A program made the position numbers and the translations under genes. A stretch of 64,000 nt of DNA from Pseudobdellovibrionaceae bacterium. Lineage in GTDB: Bacteria > Bdellovibrionota > Bdellovibrionia > Bdellovibrionales > JAMPXM01. This document shows, in pieces, positions 1-8,286 of the stretch (position 1 is its first letter; each line of letters opens with the position of its first letter). Under the pieces are notes generated by a model. It searched no databases, had not been told where the DNA came from, and was given only the letters and a program-made list of their open reading frames with translations. The stretch is from the NCBI GenBank assembly GCA_021463345.1, contig JAJTYM010000001.1, positions 194,585 to 258,584 on the forward strand, given 5' to 3'.

Positions 1-2441
1 AGCAGATCCGCGAGATCCCCCTCAAAGACCGCGAGCGGATCATCGAACGGGTCGAGCGCGACAAGCTCCGCAAGGATCTTATCCGCGTCGGCATCATCGA
101 CTCCGGCGTCGATCTGGCGCATCCGGACCTGATCGACCGCATCGATTACCGCGTCGAGAACGGGCGGATCGTCGGCGCCGGCCACGATCTGCTCGGCCGC
201 AGCGGGTTCGGGAGCCAGATGCTGGTCAACCCCACCCTGTTCGCCTTCGGGGCGAAGGGGGTCAAAAACGGCCAGATCCGCGGCGCGGTCGAATCTCCGC
301 TCGCGCTGCTGGAGGAAATCAACGACTCGGTCGTGACCGAGGTCCTCGACGCGGTCGCGGCGGACCCGCTCCTGGGAGCCCAGCGCTTCGGGAAACTGCA
401 CCGTGAGAGCTTCACGGTCTTCGGGCTGTACGAACTCAACGCGCGGTTCGAGCAGAACATGAGGGAACACGAAACCAACGCCAAAGAAGGCAAGCTCCTG
501 GACGCATCGGCCCCGCAGGACGCGAAGGGGCCAGAACCGCGGCTGTCGACCGAAATGAGCCGGGAGGAGAACCTTCCCCCGATCCTCCGGGACGAGGTCG
601 CCAAGCGCAAGCACGCCGACCGTTTCCTCAAGATCGTGAGCGACGCGATGGCGCGAGCCGAGAAACGGTACGCTCTCACGCGGAACATCGAGCAAGTGCA
701 CAGGTTCGTCGGCGCCGATCCCGCCAGCGGCCTCAAAGCTGGGCTGGACATCCTGAAAGCGACGATGGTTTTCGTCCTCCGGGGCCCCAAAAGCTTCGAC
801 CCGCTCGAGACCCTGAAGGCGGACCTGCAATCGCACGAGCGGTTCAGCGAGACCCCCTTGAAAGACATCCTGCGGGCGCTCGCCCGGGATCTCCGCGCCG
901 CGATCTCGGAGATGGCCGGCAACCCGAAACTCGGAAAGGAAACGCTGAGAGCCCTCGAGGAGCGGAAAGCCGAACCGGCGAGGCTCGAACAGATCGCGGA
1001 CATGATCGACCGCATCGAAACCGATCCCGCCGAGCGCCGGGCCTACGAGTCCCGCCTGCGCCGCCACGCCTACCGGGCCGCGCATCCGTACATCGCCCGG
1101 CTGACGGCGCGCAACTCCCACGGCACCCACGTCGCCGGGACCGTGGCCATGCAGCACGGGAACATCCGGATCGTCCCGATCCGCGCGACGACGCAATCCG
1201 TCCGCGTCATCGAGTCCGAAAGAAGAGAGGTCATCGACCGCTTCGTCGACGGCTTCAAGGCGTGGCTGGCGTCCGACATCGGCAAGGCGATCCGCGACGA
1301 TGTCGTTTCCGAGTACCGCCCCCGACCCCTGGCCGACTCGACCATCGTGAAAAGCGTAGCGAAATACCTCGAGAAGAACACCTTGAACGCCGTGTTCATG
1401 CGCGACGTGATCGAGTCCATCAAGGTCGTTGGCCGGGAGAGGATCAAGATCGCCAACGTCTCCCTCGGGACCATGCTGAAAAAAAAGGTCGCGCTCACCG
1501 ACAGGATCCCGTCCATCGCCGAAGACCTGTTCGCCGAATTCGCGCGCCATCGCATCGGCGAAACGATCGAGACCGAGGCGGGCAAATCCCTTTTCCTGAT
1601 CTCGACCGGGAACGACGGCGACTGGGTGGACGGGATCTCGAAAACGGGGTTCCCGGTCGGGGTCACCTCGCTGCGCGCGATTCGCGCGACCGAGCGGCTC
1701 GGGATCGCGGCGCCGCCGAACAACCGGCTGAAGAACGTGATCGCCGTCGGCAGCATCGCGAGATCCGGCACGCTCTCGGTTTTCACCAACATCCTGATCG
1801 ATCCCAACACGCCCCAGATTTTCTCGGTGGGCGAGGAGATCATGGCCCCGATTCCCAAGCGGACCGAGAAGACGTCCGCCAAAGCCGCGGCGAGCAAGCT
1901 CCAGAGCCTGACCGAGCTTTTGAAACTGGCCAAAGCCGCCTATCAACGGCACGCCGCCCTCAGGAGCCCCGGCGACCCCGCGGCCAAATCGGCGGCGAGG
2001 AGCCTCGTTCCGTTCTCCCTCGAGAAGATAGCGGAGAACGTCGGGCAGATCCTCCATATCACGGAGGACGTGACGAGAGAGCGGATGTCCGGGACCTCGA
2101 TGGCGTCCCCGACTTCGACCGGCGTTCTGGCGGAATTCATCATCGAGAAGATGGCGGCGGAATCGGTCGCGTCGGGAGACGTCTACGACCACCCGGCGTT
2201 CGCCCCGGAAACCCTGATCCGGGACCTGAAAGGGATCTCGCAGGACATCGGCAAGGGGCAGAGCCTCCAGCTCGACGCCCTCCTGCGGAGCATCCGCGAG
2301 TGGAAGGAGTCTCGCGGCGCGAAGGCGATGAACGCGAAAGTCAAATCGTTGTTCCCGGCGGTGAGCCCGGGCCGCGGCGCGCGCTGCGAGAGCCTCTTCG
2401 CGGGCCGCGCGGCGGTCACCGAGTCAGGTTCGAGACCATGA
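1..2441 (+). CDS. Subtilisin-like serine protease (S8), 5' truncated
   Basis: The reading frame is already open at the window edge, so the N-terminus is missing. All S8 family elements are visible: the catalytic Asp motif GIIDSGVD (Asp codon at 99), the His motif NSHGTHVAG (His codon at 1119), the oxyanion Asn in STGNDG (codon at 1611) and the nucleophile motif GTSMASP (Ser codon at 2097). About 340 residues separate Asp from His, whereas typical subtilases have a few tens; the insert is polar and looks helical. About 325 residues separate His from Ser. The likely role is an exported or self-processing peptidase, but the substrate is unknown and any signal peptide lies outside the window. Its 3' end overlaps the convergent PilZ gene by 26 bp. 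Confidence 0.93.
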   Translation, partial: QIREIPLKDRERIIERVERDKLRKDLIRVGIIDSGVDLAHPDLIDRIDYRVENGRIVGAGHDLLGRSGFGSQMLVNPTLFAFGAKGVKNGQIRGAVESPLALLEEINDSVVTEVLDAVAADPLLGAQRFGKLHRESFTVFGLYELNARFEQNMREHETNAKEGKLLDASAPQDAKGPEPRLSTEMSREENLPPILRDEVAKRKHADRFLKIVSDAMARAEKRYALTRNIEQVHRFVGADPASGLKAGLDILKATMVFVLRGPKSFDPLETLKADLQSHERFSETPLKDILRALARDLRAAISEMAGNPKLGKETLRALEERKAEPARLEQIADMIDRIETDPAERRAYESRLRRHAYRAAHPYIARLTARNSHGTHVAGTVAMQHGNIRIVPIRATTQSVRVIESERREVIDRFVDGFKAWLASDIGKAIRDDVVSEYRPRPLADSTIVKSVAKYLEKNTLNAVFMRDVIESIKVVGRERIKIANVSLGTMLKKKVALTDRIPSIAEDLFAEFARHRIGETIETEAGKSLFLISTGNDGDWVDGISKTGFPVGVTSLRAIRATERLGIAAPPNNRLKNVIAVGSIARSGTLSVFTNILIDPNTPQIFSVGEEIMAPIPKRTEKTSAKAAASKLQSLTELLKLAKAAYQRHAALRSPGDPAAKSAARSLVPFSLEKIAENVGQILHITEDVTRERMSGTSMASPTSTGVLAEFIIEKMAAESVASGDVYDHPAFAPETLIRDLKGISQDIGKGQSLQLDALLRSIREWKESRGAKAMNAKVKSLFPAVSPGRGARCESLFAGRAAVTESGSRP

Positions 2442-2952
2442 CGTCGCCGTGATCGGTCTCGAGCGACGCGCTCACCGTTTCGATGAATTTCACGAAGTGG
2501 TGCAACGCCACGTCGTTGACCGTGCCCTTCATGAAGTTGGCGCCGTGGCGCCAGCAGACCTCTTCCGGGATCTCGCGCACATTGGCGACTTTCACCACGA
2601 ACGGGAAATAGGTGTGCTGGTTGAGGTACACGCGCATCGCGACCTCCTCGCCCGCATTGAGCTTTCCGGCCTCGAGATCGATGTCGAACGCGACCCCGTT
2701 TTCGGAGATGTCGTAGATCGCGACCCTGACGAGGCCTTTGAGCGGGACGATCAGGTACGCGCCGATGAACTCCGAGAGGATCGTGCGCTTCACCTCGCGG
2801 CGCTCCTGAACGATCATCTCGTTTCGGCGCTCCGTCATGTCGACGACCGGCGCCGTCCCCCCGTTCCGGTCCGTTCCCGGAGCCGCTTTCCCGGCCATGG
2901 GTTTGAGCGGTTTGCGCGTCTTTAAGTCGATGACATTATTGACCTTGTTCAT
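2416..2952 (-). CDS. PilZ-domain protein
   Basis: A protein of about 178 aa. A PilZ-type c-di-GMP-binding signature is visible in the middle: a basic RREVKR segment followed about 30 residues later by YDISENGVAF, matching the RxxxR...DxSxxG pattern. The ATG at 2952 is preferred over an in-frame GTG at 2967 because AGGGGG lies 4-5 nt upstream of it. The N-terminal 50 residues are low-complexity and probably disordered. The protein is cytoplasmic with no membrane segment. Its natural inputs would be cyclases such as the two GGDEF proteins encoded 5-11 kb downstream. The output partner is unknown. Confidence 0.85.
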   Translation of the reverse strand: MNKVNNVIDLKTRKPLKPMAGKAAPGTDRNGGTAPVVDMTERRNEMIVQERREVKRTILSEFIGAYLIVPLKGLVRVAIYDISENGVAFDIDLEAGKLNAGEEVAMRVYLNQHTYFPFVVKVANVREIPEEVCWRHGANFMKGTVNDVALHHFVKFIETVSASLETDHGDVMVSNLTR

Positions 2953-3054
2953 GGAACCCCCTGACACCCAGAGGATCTATCGGGATGAAATTGTCGCAAC
3001 TTGAGCCGGGGTTGATGGACAAAGGTGGGGGGCGGCTCTATTCTTCCCACGGAA

Positions 3055-3981
3055 ATGACGGGATTCCGGCCATTTATCATTTACATGAGTTTTTCGGTCC
3101 ATCTTCTGGTGGGCTACTGCCTCAGCTTGATACAGATCGCCCCCCCGGTCCCCAGGAACGCGATCGACCATTACGTTGAGTTCGTCGATGCCGCGAAGCC
3201 GCGCGCGGAGAACGACAAATCGTTCGCGCGCCAACCCGACCTGCCCGACGAACTTCTCGCCGAAAACAAGGACGCCAAGCGCCGCTTCGTCTCCGAACGC
3301 GATCAAACCGTCCTGCAGGAAACCCGCGCCGCCGAATCCGGCCTCACTCAAAACCGCTCGCAGGCCGCGCCGGCTCCGAGGAACTCGCTCGGCTCGTTGG
3401 CGCCGCGGCCTTTGGGCGGGCGACCGCGGCCGACGGCGGTCCCGGCCGAAACGCATGAGTTCGGCGGCGAAGTCGCGGCCGGCGAGGAAGCGGGCCGAGG
3501 GGACGGGAGGGACAAAGCCCTCGACTTCCCGTCCATCGCGCGCTTCGGCCTCGAGAGCGGTCGCAGCACGTTCGGGGAAACTGCGCCGAACGACCTTAAA
3601 ATCGGTCAGATGACCGCGCTCAGCACCGACCGGTTCCTGTACTACTCGTTCTACGAGCGCGCCCAAGGCCTCGTGTACCACCATTGGGCGAAGTACGTGC
3701 GCGCCGTCCTCTACTCGTACCAACGCTCGGGCCGCGCGACGGGCGACGAGTACTGGGTCACGCGCATCGAGATCGTGCTCGACAAGGACGGGCGCTTCCT
3801 CAAAGGCCTCCTCCACCAAGGCTCGGGCATGCAGAGCCTCGACCTCGCGCCCGTGCACGCGTTCCGCGACGCCAAACGGATCCCGCACCCCCCGCAGGAA
3901 ATGATCAAGGACGACGGTACCATCCGCATGGATTGGGAATTCGCCGTCCAGATGATCCCGACCTACGCCTCGGGCAAGTGA
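3055..3981 (+). CDS. TonB/TolA-like protein with N-terminal membrane anchor
   Basis: A protein of about 308 aa. A single hydrophobic segment near the N-terminus (residues about 5-30) is followed by a long Pro/Ala/charged region (about 35-170). The C-terminal globular part (about 200-305) resembles the TonB C-terminal fold, with a strand around VTRIEIVLDKDGRF and a late DWEFAVQM strand. This is the architecture of energy-transducing TonB-family or related periplasm-spanning proteins. ExbB and ExbD are not nearby. The ATG at 3055 is chosen because the anchor then sits at the N-terminus; a GTG at 3025 would add ten residues. The upstream SD is weak. Confidence 0.7.
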   Translation: MTGFRPFIIYMSFSVHLLVGYCLSLIQIAPPVPRNAIDHYVEFVDAAKPRAENDKSFARQPDLPDELLAENKDAKRRFVSERDQTVLQETRAAESGLTQNRSQAAPAPRNSLGSLAPRPLGGRPRPTAVPAETHEFGGEVAAGEEAGRGDGRDKALDFPSIARFGLESGRSTFGETAPNDLKIGQMTALSTDRFLYYSFYERAQGLVYHHWAKYVRAVLYSYQRSGRATGDEYWVTRIEIVLDKDGRFLKGLLHQGSGMQSLDLAPVHAFRDAKRIPHPPQEMIKDDGTIRMDWEFAVQMIPTYASGK

Positions 3982-4043
3982 GGCCGGCCCGCTCGCCCAC
4001 GCGGCTCGCGGGTTCTAGACCACGCCCCGGCGCCCCGATCTGG

Positions 4044-4049
4044 TAAATT
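4044..4049 (+). promoter_or_regulatory. Extended -10 box just upstream of the OMP gene
   Basis: TGGTAAATT contains TAAATT with an upstream TG. It lies 6 nt before the ATG at 4056, which would put transcription initiation at or next to the start codon. No convincing -35 was found. It fits the short-leader pattern seen elsewhere in the window. Confidence 0.4.
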
Positions 4050-4055
4050 GTGGGA

Positions 4056-4640
4056 ATGAGACCCGTGCTCCACGCCCTTGCCTTCTCCTCCGCCCTGCTG
4101 TTCGCGGGGCCTGCGGCCTTGGCCGGCTTCGTCGAAGTCGGCGCGTCCGGCAACTTCAAGCGCGTCAACGTCGCCGACGGCATCGTCGACACGCAGCGAT
4201 CGCTCACCGGCTCGCTCGCCTACTACTTCAGCGAGCAATCCGCCGTCGAGCTCAGCTACACCGACGGCCTGCAGAAGAGCGAGGTGGCGTCCGACGTGGG
4301 CCTCGGGCAGACGATCTCGGTGAGCTACTCGCTGATCGGGCTCGACTTCATCCTCACCTTGGGGGAGCGGGACGCCGTCCTCCGCCCCTACGCCAAGGCG
4401 GGCGTCGCTTACATCCTCGAAAAGAAACGCGTGACCGTGTTCGAGTTCAACCCGTCTCAGAGCGCGACCGCCGAGGAGGAGCCGGCGCTCGTTCCGAGCG
4501 CCGGCGTCGGGTTCCGCCTCGCGCTCACAAAAAACTGGTCGCTCAAAGCCGGCATCGACGCCTGGTCGAGCAAATCGGTCTCCGCCGACGACGTCAAAGT
4601 CGACTACGCCGGCCGCTTGGGCCTTTCCTGGATGTTCTGA
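4056..4640 (+). CDS. Outer-membrane beta-barrel protein (OmpW/OmpA-barrel-like)
   Basis: A protein of 194 aa with a cleavable signal peptide (hydrophobic stretch LAFSSALLFAGPAALA). It then shows alternating strands ending in an aromatic, LGLSWMF, the classic C-terminal signature for BAM insertion. Length and pattern fit an eight-stranded outer-membrane barrel. The ATG at 4056 is preferred to a GTG at 4050 because it is followed directly by the signal peptide, and an extended -10 lies 6 nt upstream. The stop codon is followed almost immediately by the next gene, so the two may be co-transcribed. Ligand or function unknown. Confidence 0.75.
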   Translation: MRPVLHALAFSSALLFAGPAALAGFVEVGASGNFKRVNVADGIVDTQRSLTGSLAYYFSEQSAVELSYTDGLQKSEVASDVGLGQTISVSYSLIGLDFILTLGERDAVLRPYAKAGVAYILEKKRVTVFEFNPSQSATAEEEPALVPSAGVGFRLALTKNWSLKAGIDAWSSKSVSADDVKVDYAGRLGLSWMF

Positions 4641-4653
4641 GGTGGGCCCGCGC

Positions 4654-5712
4654 GTGAAATGGCTCGCCGCCGCGCTCGCCCTCGCCCCGATCGCGGCGAT
4701 CGCGCTGACCGCCTGCCAAACGCCCTACATCCTGGAGAGCGCCGCCAGCCAAGCGGACCTGCTCATGAGCCGCGTGCCGATCGAGGACGCGCTGAACGAC
4801 CGGCGGCTCGATGCCGAGCAGAAACGCAAACTCCTGCTCGCCCGCCAGGCCCGTGAATTCGCCGAGACGGAACTGGGGCTCAAGAGAACCAGGAACTACA
4901 CCTCGTACGTCCACCTCGACCGCCCCTACGTGAGCTACGTGGTCAGCGCGGCCCCCCGCACGGAGCTCAAACCGCATCTCTGGAGCTACCCGCTCGTGGG
5001 GCGGCTCCCTTACCGCGGCTACTTCAAAGAGTCGCGCGCCAGGGAAGAGGCCGCCCGGCTCAAGGAAGGCGGCCTCGACGTCCACGTCAGGGGCGTGTCC
5101 GCCTTCAGCACGCTCGGCTGGTTCCGCGACCCGATCCTCTCGAGCATGCTCCTCTACAGGGACCATGACCTGGTGAACACGATCATCCACGAGACCGTGC
5201 ACGCGACGCTGTACGTGCGTTCGGCCGCCGATTTCAACGAACGCCTGGCGACCTTCATCGGCAACGTCGGCACCGAGATGTTCTACAGGAAAACCGAAGG
5301 CGAAGGCTCGCCCACCCTCCGCGGGATCCGCGCCGACAACGAGGACGACAGATTGTTCTCGACCTTCATTTCGCGCGAGATCGAGAGCCTCTCGGCCTGG
5401 TACGGGGAGCGCGCGGGCCGCCCGCTACCCGAGGAGGAGCGGCAAAGGCGGCTGGCCGAGATCCGCGAGCGGTACAAGGCCGAAATCGCGCCCAAGCTCG
5501 GCGACCCGGGGTATCGGGGTTTCGACAAGGGCGATCTCAACAACGCCCGCCTGCTCACCTACCGGCTTTATTTCGAAGACCTGTCCGACTTCGAGGCGGT
5601 CTTCCTGAAGATGGGCGGCGATCTCAGGGCTTTCCTCGCGTTCTGCGAGAACCTCGAAGACGCCGATGAGCCGGAAAAGATCCTGGCCGCCGAGGCGAAA
5701 AGCCGGAGATGA
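4654..5712 (+). CDS. Lipoprotein zinc aminopeptidase-like protein (COG4324/PF10023 type)
   Basis: About 352 aa. A lipoprotein signal (LAPIAAIALTAC) places it in an envelope membrane. The centre carries HETVHATLYV, an HExxH zinc-protease motif, within a sequence that matches the predicted aminopeptidase family COG4324: an RNYTSYV segment upstream and an acidic LSDFEAVF segment near the end. The GTG at 4654 gives a compact MKWLAAAL signal peptide with GAGGTGG about 9 nt upstream; a GTG at 4642 is the alternative. It follows the OMP gene by about a dozen bases, so an operon is likely. Substrate unknown. Confidence 0.8.
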   Translation: MKWLAAALALAPIAAIALTACQTPYILESAASQADLLMSRVPIEDALNDRRLDAEQKRKLLLARQAREFAETELGLKRTRNYTSYVHLDRPYVSYVVSAAPRTELKPHLWSYPLVGRLPYRGYFKESRAREEAARLKEGGLDVHVRGVSAFSTLGWFRDPILSSMLLYRDHDLVNTIIHETVHATLYVRSAADFNERLATFIGNVGTEMFYRKTEGEGSPTLRGIRADNEDDRLFSTFISREIESLSAWYGERAGRPLPEEERQRRLAEIRERYKAEIAPKLGDPGYRGFDKGDLNNARLLTYRLYFEDLSDFEAVFLKMGGDLRAFLAFCENLEDADEPEKILAAEAKSRR

Positions 5713-6067
5713 CCCGGGGCCGCTCTTCGGCACTCGGGACTCCTTGGCCCTTTCACCCCCCCTGATTCCTCCGTCAGTCCCGGCACTTGCCGTCACCGGA
5801 GCCGTGCCACGTCAGGTGCAAAGCGCACCGACACTTCAGGTATGGATTACAATCCGAATTCCTTCCCGACGCTTGACGCGGCCGTACGACGCCGTCCCGA
5901 GGTGGCCTCACGTTTGCTCAAGCCCCATGCGGGAGGGGGATCCTGGGGTCAGCCTGGCCGGGGATTCTCACAAGAATCAAAAACTTTTTCGTCCGCATTA
6001 ACCGGATGCCCGCCGCCCTTGGTCCAAGCGTCGGGTGTCCTGGATGCGGCTCGACCCGAAAGGCCCT
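5713..6067. other. 355-bp non-coding stretch upstream of the ECF sigma gene
   Basis: No supported gene. One frame is open here only as a fortuitous extension into the anti-sigma gene. A TACAAT hexamer (5848-5853) could be a -10 box but lacks a good -35. No hairpin with a T-run and no known riboswitch core was recognised. Confidence 0.4.
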
Positions 6068-6673
6068 ATGAAATCGGATATCGAGCTAGTCGAAGACGTC
6101 AAGGCCGGCGACCGGCGCGCGTTCTCCGAACTCGTCCAACGACACCAAAGGGCTCTGCTCCGGCTGAGCCTGAGGTTCCTCAAGGAGCTCTCGATCGCGG
6201 AGGACATCGTGCAGGAGAGTTTCATCAAAGCGTTCGAGAAAATCCATCTCTTCGAGGGGCGCTCCTCGTTCAAGAGCTGGCTGTTCCAGATCGCCGTGAA
6301 CACGGCCAAGAACCGCCTGCGCGGCCTTCCCCGGGAATTCGTCAACATCGACGACATCCACCTGGGGGTCGACCCGGGAGCGGAGAGCGGGATGGTCCAG
6401 GGCGACTTCCGCCGCGCGATCCGCGCCGAGGTCGAACGGCTCCCCGAGCGGCAGCGCCTGGCCCTCACGCTCCGGATCTTCGAGGACCTCAGCTTCAAGG
6501 AGATCGCGCAGATCATGGCGTGCCCGTACGACACCGCCAAGGCGAACTACCGCCACGGACTGATGAGGCTCAGGGAACGGCTCGAGGAGCTGCAAGGCGA
6601 AACGGACTGGAAGGATTTCGAGACGCTTGTTCACGTCGAAGGAGGACGCATGCGCACAGAGGCCGAACAATGA
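6068..6673 (+). CDS. ECF-type RNA polymerase sigma factor
   Basis: About 201 aa. Region 2 is clear (DIVQESFIKAFEKI, FKSWLFQIAVNTAKN), then a short linker and region 4 (LPERQRLALTLR, FKEIAQIMACPYDTAKANYR helix-turn-helix). Regions 1 and 3 are absent, as in ECF/group 4 sigmas. The ATG at 6068 puts the conserved DIELVEDVKAGD at the N-terminus and has AAAGG 5 nt upstream; earlier starts would add only non-conserved residues. Its stop overlaps the start of the next gene by 4 bp (ATGA), the usual arrangement for a sigma with its anti-sigma factor. Confidence 0.93.
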   Translation: MKSDIELVEDVKAGDRRAFSELVQRHQRALLRLSLRFLKELSIAEDIVQESFIKAFEKIHLFEGRSSFKSWLFQIAVNTAKNRLRGLPREFVNIDDIHLGVDPGAESGMVQGDFRRAIRAEVERLPERQRLALTLRIFEDLSFKEIAQIMACPYDTAKANYRHGLMRLRERLEELQGETDWKDFETLVHVEGGRMRTEAEQ

Positions 6674-7224
6674 GCCGGGAGCCGCGGAACTCGCCCGATG
6701 ACCGGTGGGTCGATGATTGGTGGATCGACCTCATCGAAGGCGAATCGACGCCTTCGATGCGTGAGGACCTCACCCTGCTCCTGATGAATTCCCCCGCCGG
6801 GCGGCGGCGGCTCGATTCGATCAAAGACCTTCGCGCGCTCGTCAAAGGGAGCGACGAAGTCCCGATGCCCGAAGACGGCGCCTTCTACCAAAACATGCAC
6901 GACCGGATCATGGCGGCCGTCGACGGCGCGGCCGCGGTCCGCCGCGCGAAACCGGCCGCGGCGGCGGAACGGAAGCCGCTTTCGGCCGTATCGGCGCGCC
7001 AACTCGGTTTCCCCGCCCTTTTCGGAACGCACACGCTCATGGTTCTGATCGCCAGCGCGACCTGGATGACGAGCGACCGCTCGCCGCGCCACGCGCAAAC
7101 GCAAAGCCCGAACCCGCCGGCGCAGGACGCGCAGAGACCGAAGAAGGCGCTCGCCGACGCGCAAGCCCCCGCCGACCGAGCGCGCCGCCCGGGCGCAAAG
7201 GCGGACCCTCCCGACTCGAAATGA
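6670..7224 (+). CDS. Probable membrane anti-sigma factor
   Basis: A protein of 184 aa. The N-terminal half is acidic (WVDDWWIDLIEGES...) like the sigma-binding domain of anti-sigma factors. One membrane segment follows at about residues 115-135 (GTHTLMVLIASATWM), then a Pro/Ala/Lys-rich tail on the far side. No HxxxCxxC zinc motif is present, so it is not a classic ZAS-domain protein. The assignment rests mainly on the 4-bp overlap with the ECF sigma gene and the topology. It ends 3 bp before the convergent GGDEF gene. Confidence 0.7.
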   Translation: MSREPRNSPDDRWVDDWWIDLIEGESTPSMREDLTLLLMNSPAGRRRLDSIKDLRALVKGSDEVPMPEDGAFYQNMHDRIMAAVDGAAAVRRAKPAAAAERKPLSAVSARQLGFPALFGTHTLMVLIASATWMTSDRSPRHAQTQSPNPPAQDAQRPKKALADAQAPADRARRPGAKADPPDSK

Positions 7225-7227
7225 ACC

Positions 7228-8178
7228 CTACAGAGTGGACACGCGGTTGCGGCCGTTGTTTTTCGAGACGTAGAGAGCCGAATCGGCGCGTTCGAAAAGC
7301 TCTTCCCAAGAGGTCATCTGCGGCTCCTTGGTCGCGACCCCCACGGAGATCGTGATCGGCAGGCGCTTGCCCTCGTAAATGAAATTATGGCCCTCGATCG
7401 TCGCGCGCAAGCGCTCGCCGATCTCGAGGCCCTGGGCGATGTTGCTCCCGAACAGGATCACGACGAATTCCTCGCCGCCGTAGCGCGCGAGCACGTCGTC
7501 CAGCCGGATCAGCTTGTTCTGCACGACGGTCGCGAGCTCCTTGAGGACGTAGTCGCCGGCGGCGTGCAGGTACGTGTCGTTGATCTTCTTGAAATGATCG
7601 ATGTCGAAGACGGAGATCGAAAGCGGCACCTTCAGGAGCTTCGCCCGCTTGAAGGACTCCTGGCCCTTCATGATCAGCGCGCCTTTGTTGTAAACGCCGG
7701 TGAGGGGGTCCTTCTCGGATTTGTTCTGCAACTGCTCGATCGCGACCGCCTCGATGCTGCCGCGTTCGAGAAATTTGAACAGCACGTTCCCCGTCTTGAT
7801 CTGATCGTTGTTGTTCAACTTCACCGGCACGAGCGAAGGGATCGCGTCGTGGTTGACCACGGTGTTGTTGGTGCTCTCGAGGTCGATGATCGTCACTTCG
7901 CCGCCGGAGACGGAGATTTTCGCGTGCGACTTGCTGACGCTGCGGTCGTCGACGAAGATGGTCGACGTCATCGATCGCCCGATGATCATGTCGAGCTGAT
8001 CGAGCGGCCATTGCTTGCCGACGTAACCGGCGGGCCCTTCGAGCATGACGATGCAAGGGGGCGCCTGGTCGGCTCTCTCCATTTTCACGCGGAACGTGTC
8101 GCCGTGGACGACGCTGGTTTTTTCCTCGTGATAGGACGATTCTTCCTCGTTCTCGGGCTTTTTCTTTTGCTGGGTCAT
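7228..8178 (-). CDS. FHA-GGDEF diguanylate cyclase
   Basis: A protein of 316 aa. An FHA domain (about 55-137; GRSMTSTIFVDD, SKSHAKIS, STNNTVVN) binds phosphothreonine peptides. The C-terminal GGDEF domain (about 150-315) has an intact active site RYGGEEFVV (GGEEF 234-238) and an intact I-site, RLDD (225-228), five residues before it, so it should make c-di-GMP and be product-inhibited. The ATG at 8178 is chosen over an upstream frame extension because a TTGTAA-N16-TAGAAT promoter ends 10 nt before it. No kinase for the FHA domain is nearby. Confidence 0.93.
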   Translation of the reverse strand: MTQQKKKPENEEESSYHEEKTSVVHGDTFRVKMERADQAPPCIVMLEGPAGYVGKQWPLDQLDMIIGRSMTSTIFVDDRSVSKSHAKISVSGGEVTIIDLESTNNTVVNHDAIPSLVPVKLNNNDQIKTGNVLFKFLERGSIEAVAIEQLQNKSEKDPLTGVYNKGALIMKGQESFKRAKLLKVPLSISVFDIDHFKKINDTYLHAAGDYVLKELATVVQNKLIRLDDVLARYGGEEFVVILFGSNIAQGLEIGERLRATIEGHNFIYEGKRLPITISVGVATKEPQMTSWEELFERADSALYVSKNNGRNRVSTL

Positions 8179-8188
8179 CTGACCTAAT

Positions 8189-8216
8189 ATTCTAAAATCC
8201 CTCAGGTTTCTTACAA
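8189..8216 (-). promoter_or_regulatory. Promoter of the FHA-GGDEF gene
   Basis: On the minus strand, TTGTAA and TAGAAT are separated by 16 nt. The -10 ends 10 nt before the ATG at 8178, predicting a leader of only a few bases. Confidence 0.5.
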
Positions 8217-8218
8217 TC

Positions 8219-8255
8219 AAAAAAAACGGCGGGAAGGTCCAGAACCTCCCCGCCG
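8219..8255 (-). terminator. Rho-independent terminator of the 8.3-9.6 kb lipoprotein gene
   Basis: Read on the minus strand, an 11-bp GC-rich stem (CGGCGGGGAGG with CCTTCCCGCCG, one wobble pair) and a 7-nt loop are followed by eight T. It starts about 30 bp after the stop codon at 8287. Confidence 0.9.
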
Positions 8256-8286
8256 CCTCATTCCTGGACCATCGTCCGTAAAGACG

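Noticed and set aside
5842..6669. An open frame upstream of and in frame with the anti-sigma gene
   Set aside because: It runs through the sigma factor gene in another frame and looks like random Arg/Pro-rich sequence; the real start is the ATG at 6670.
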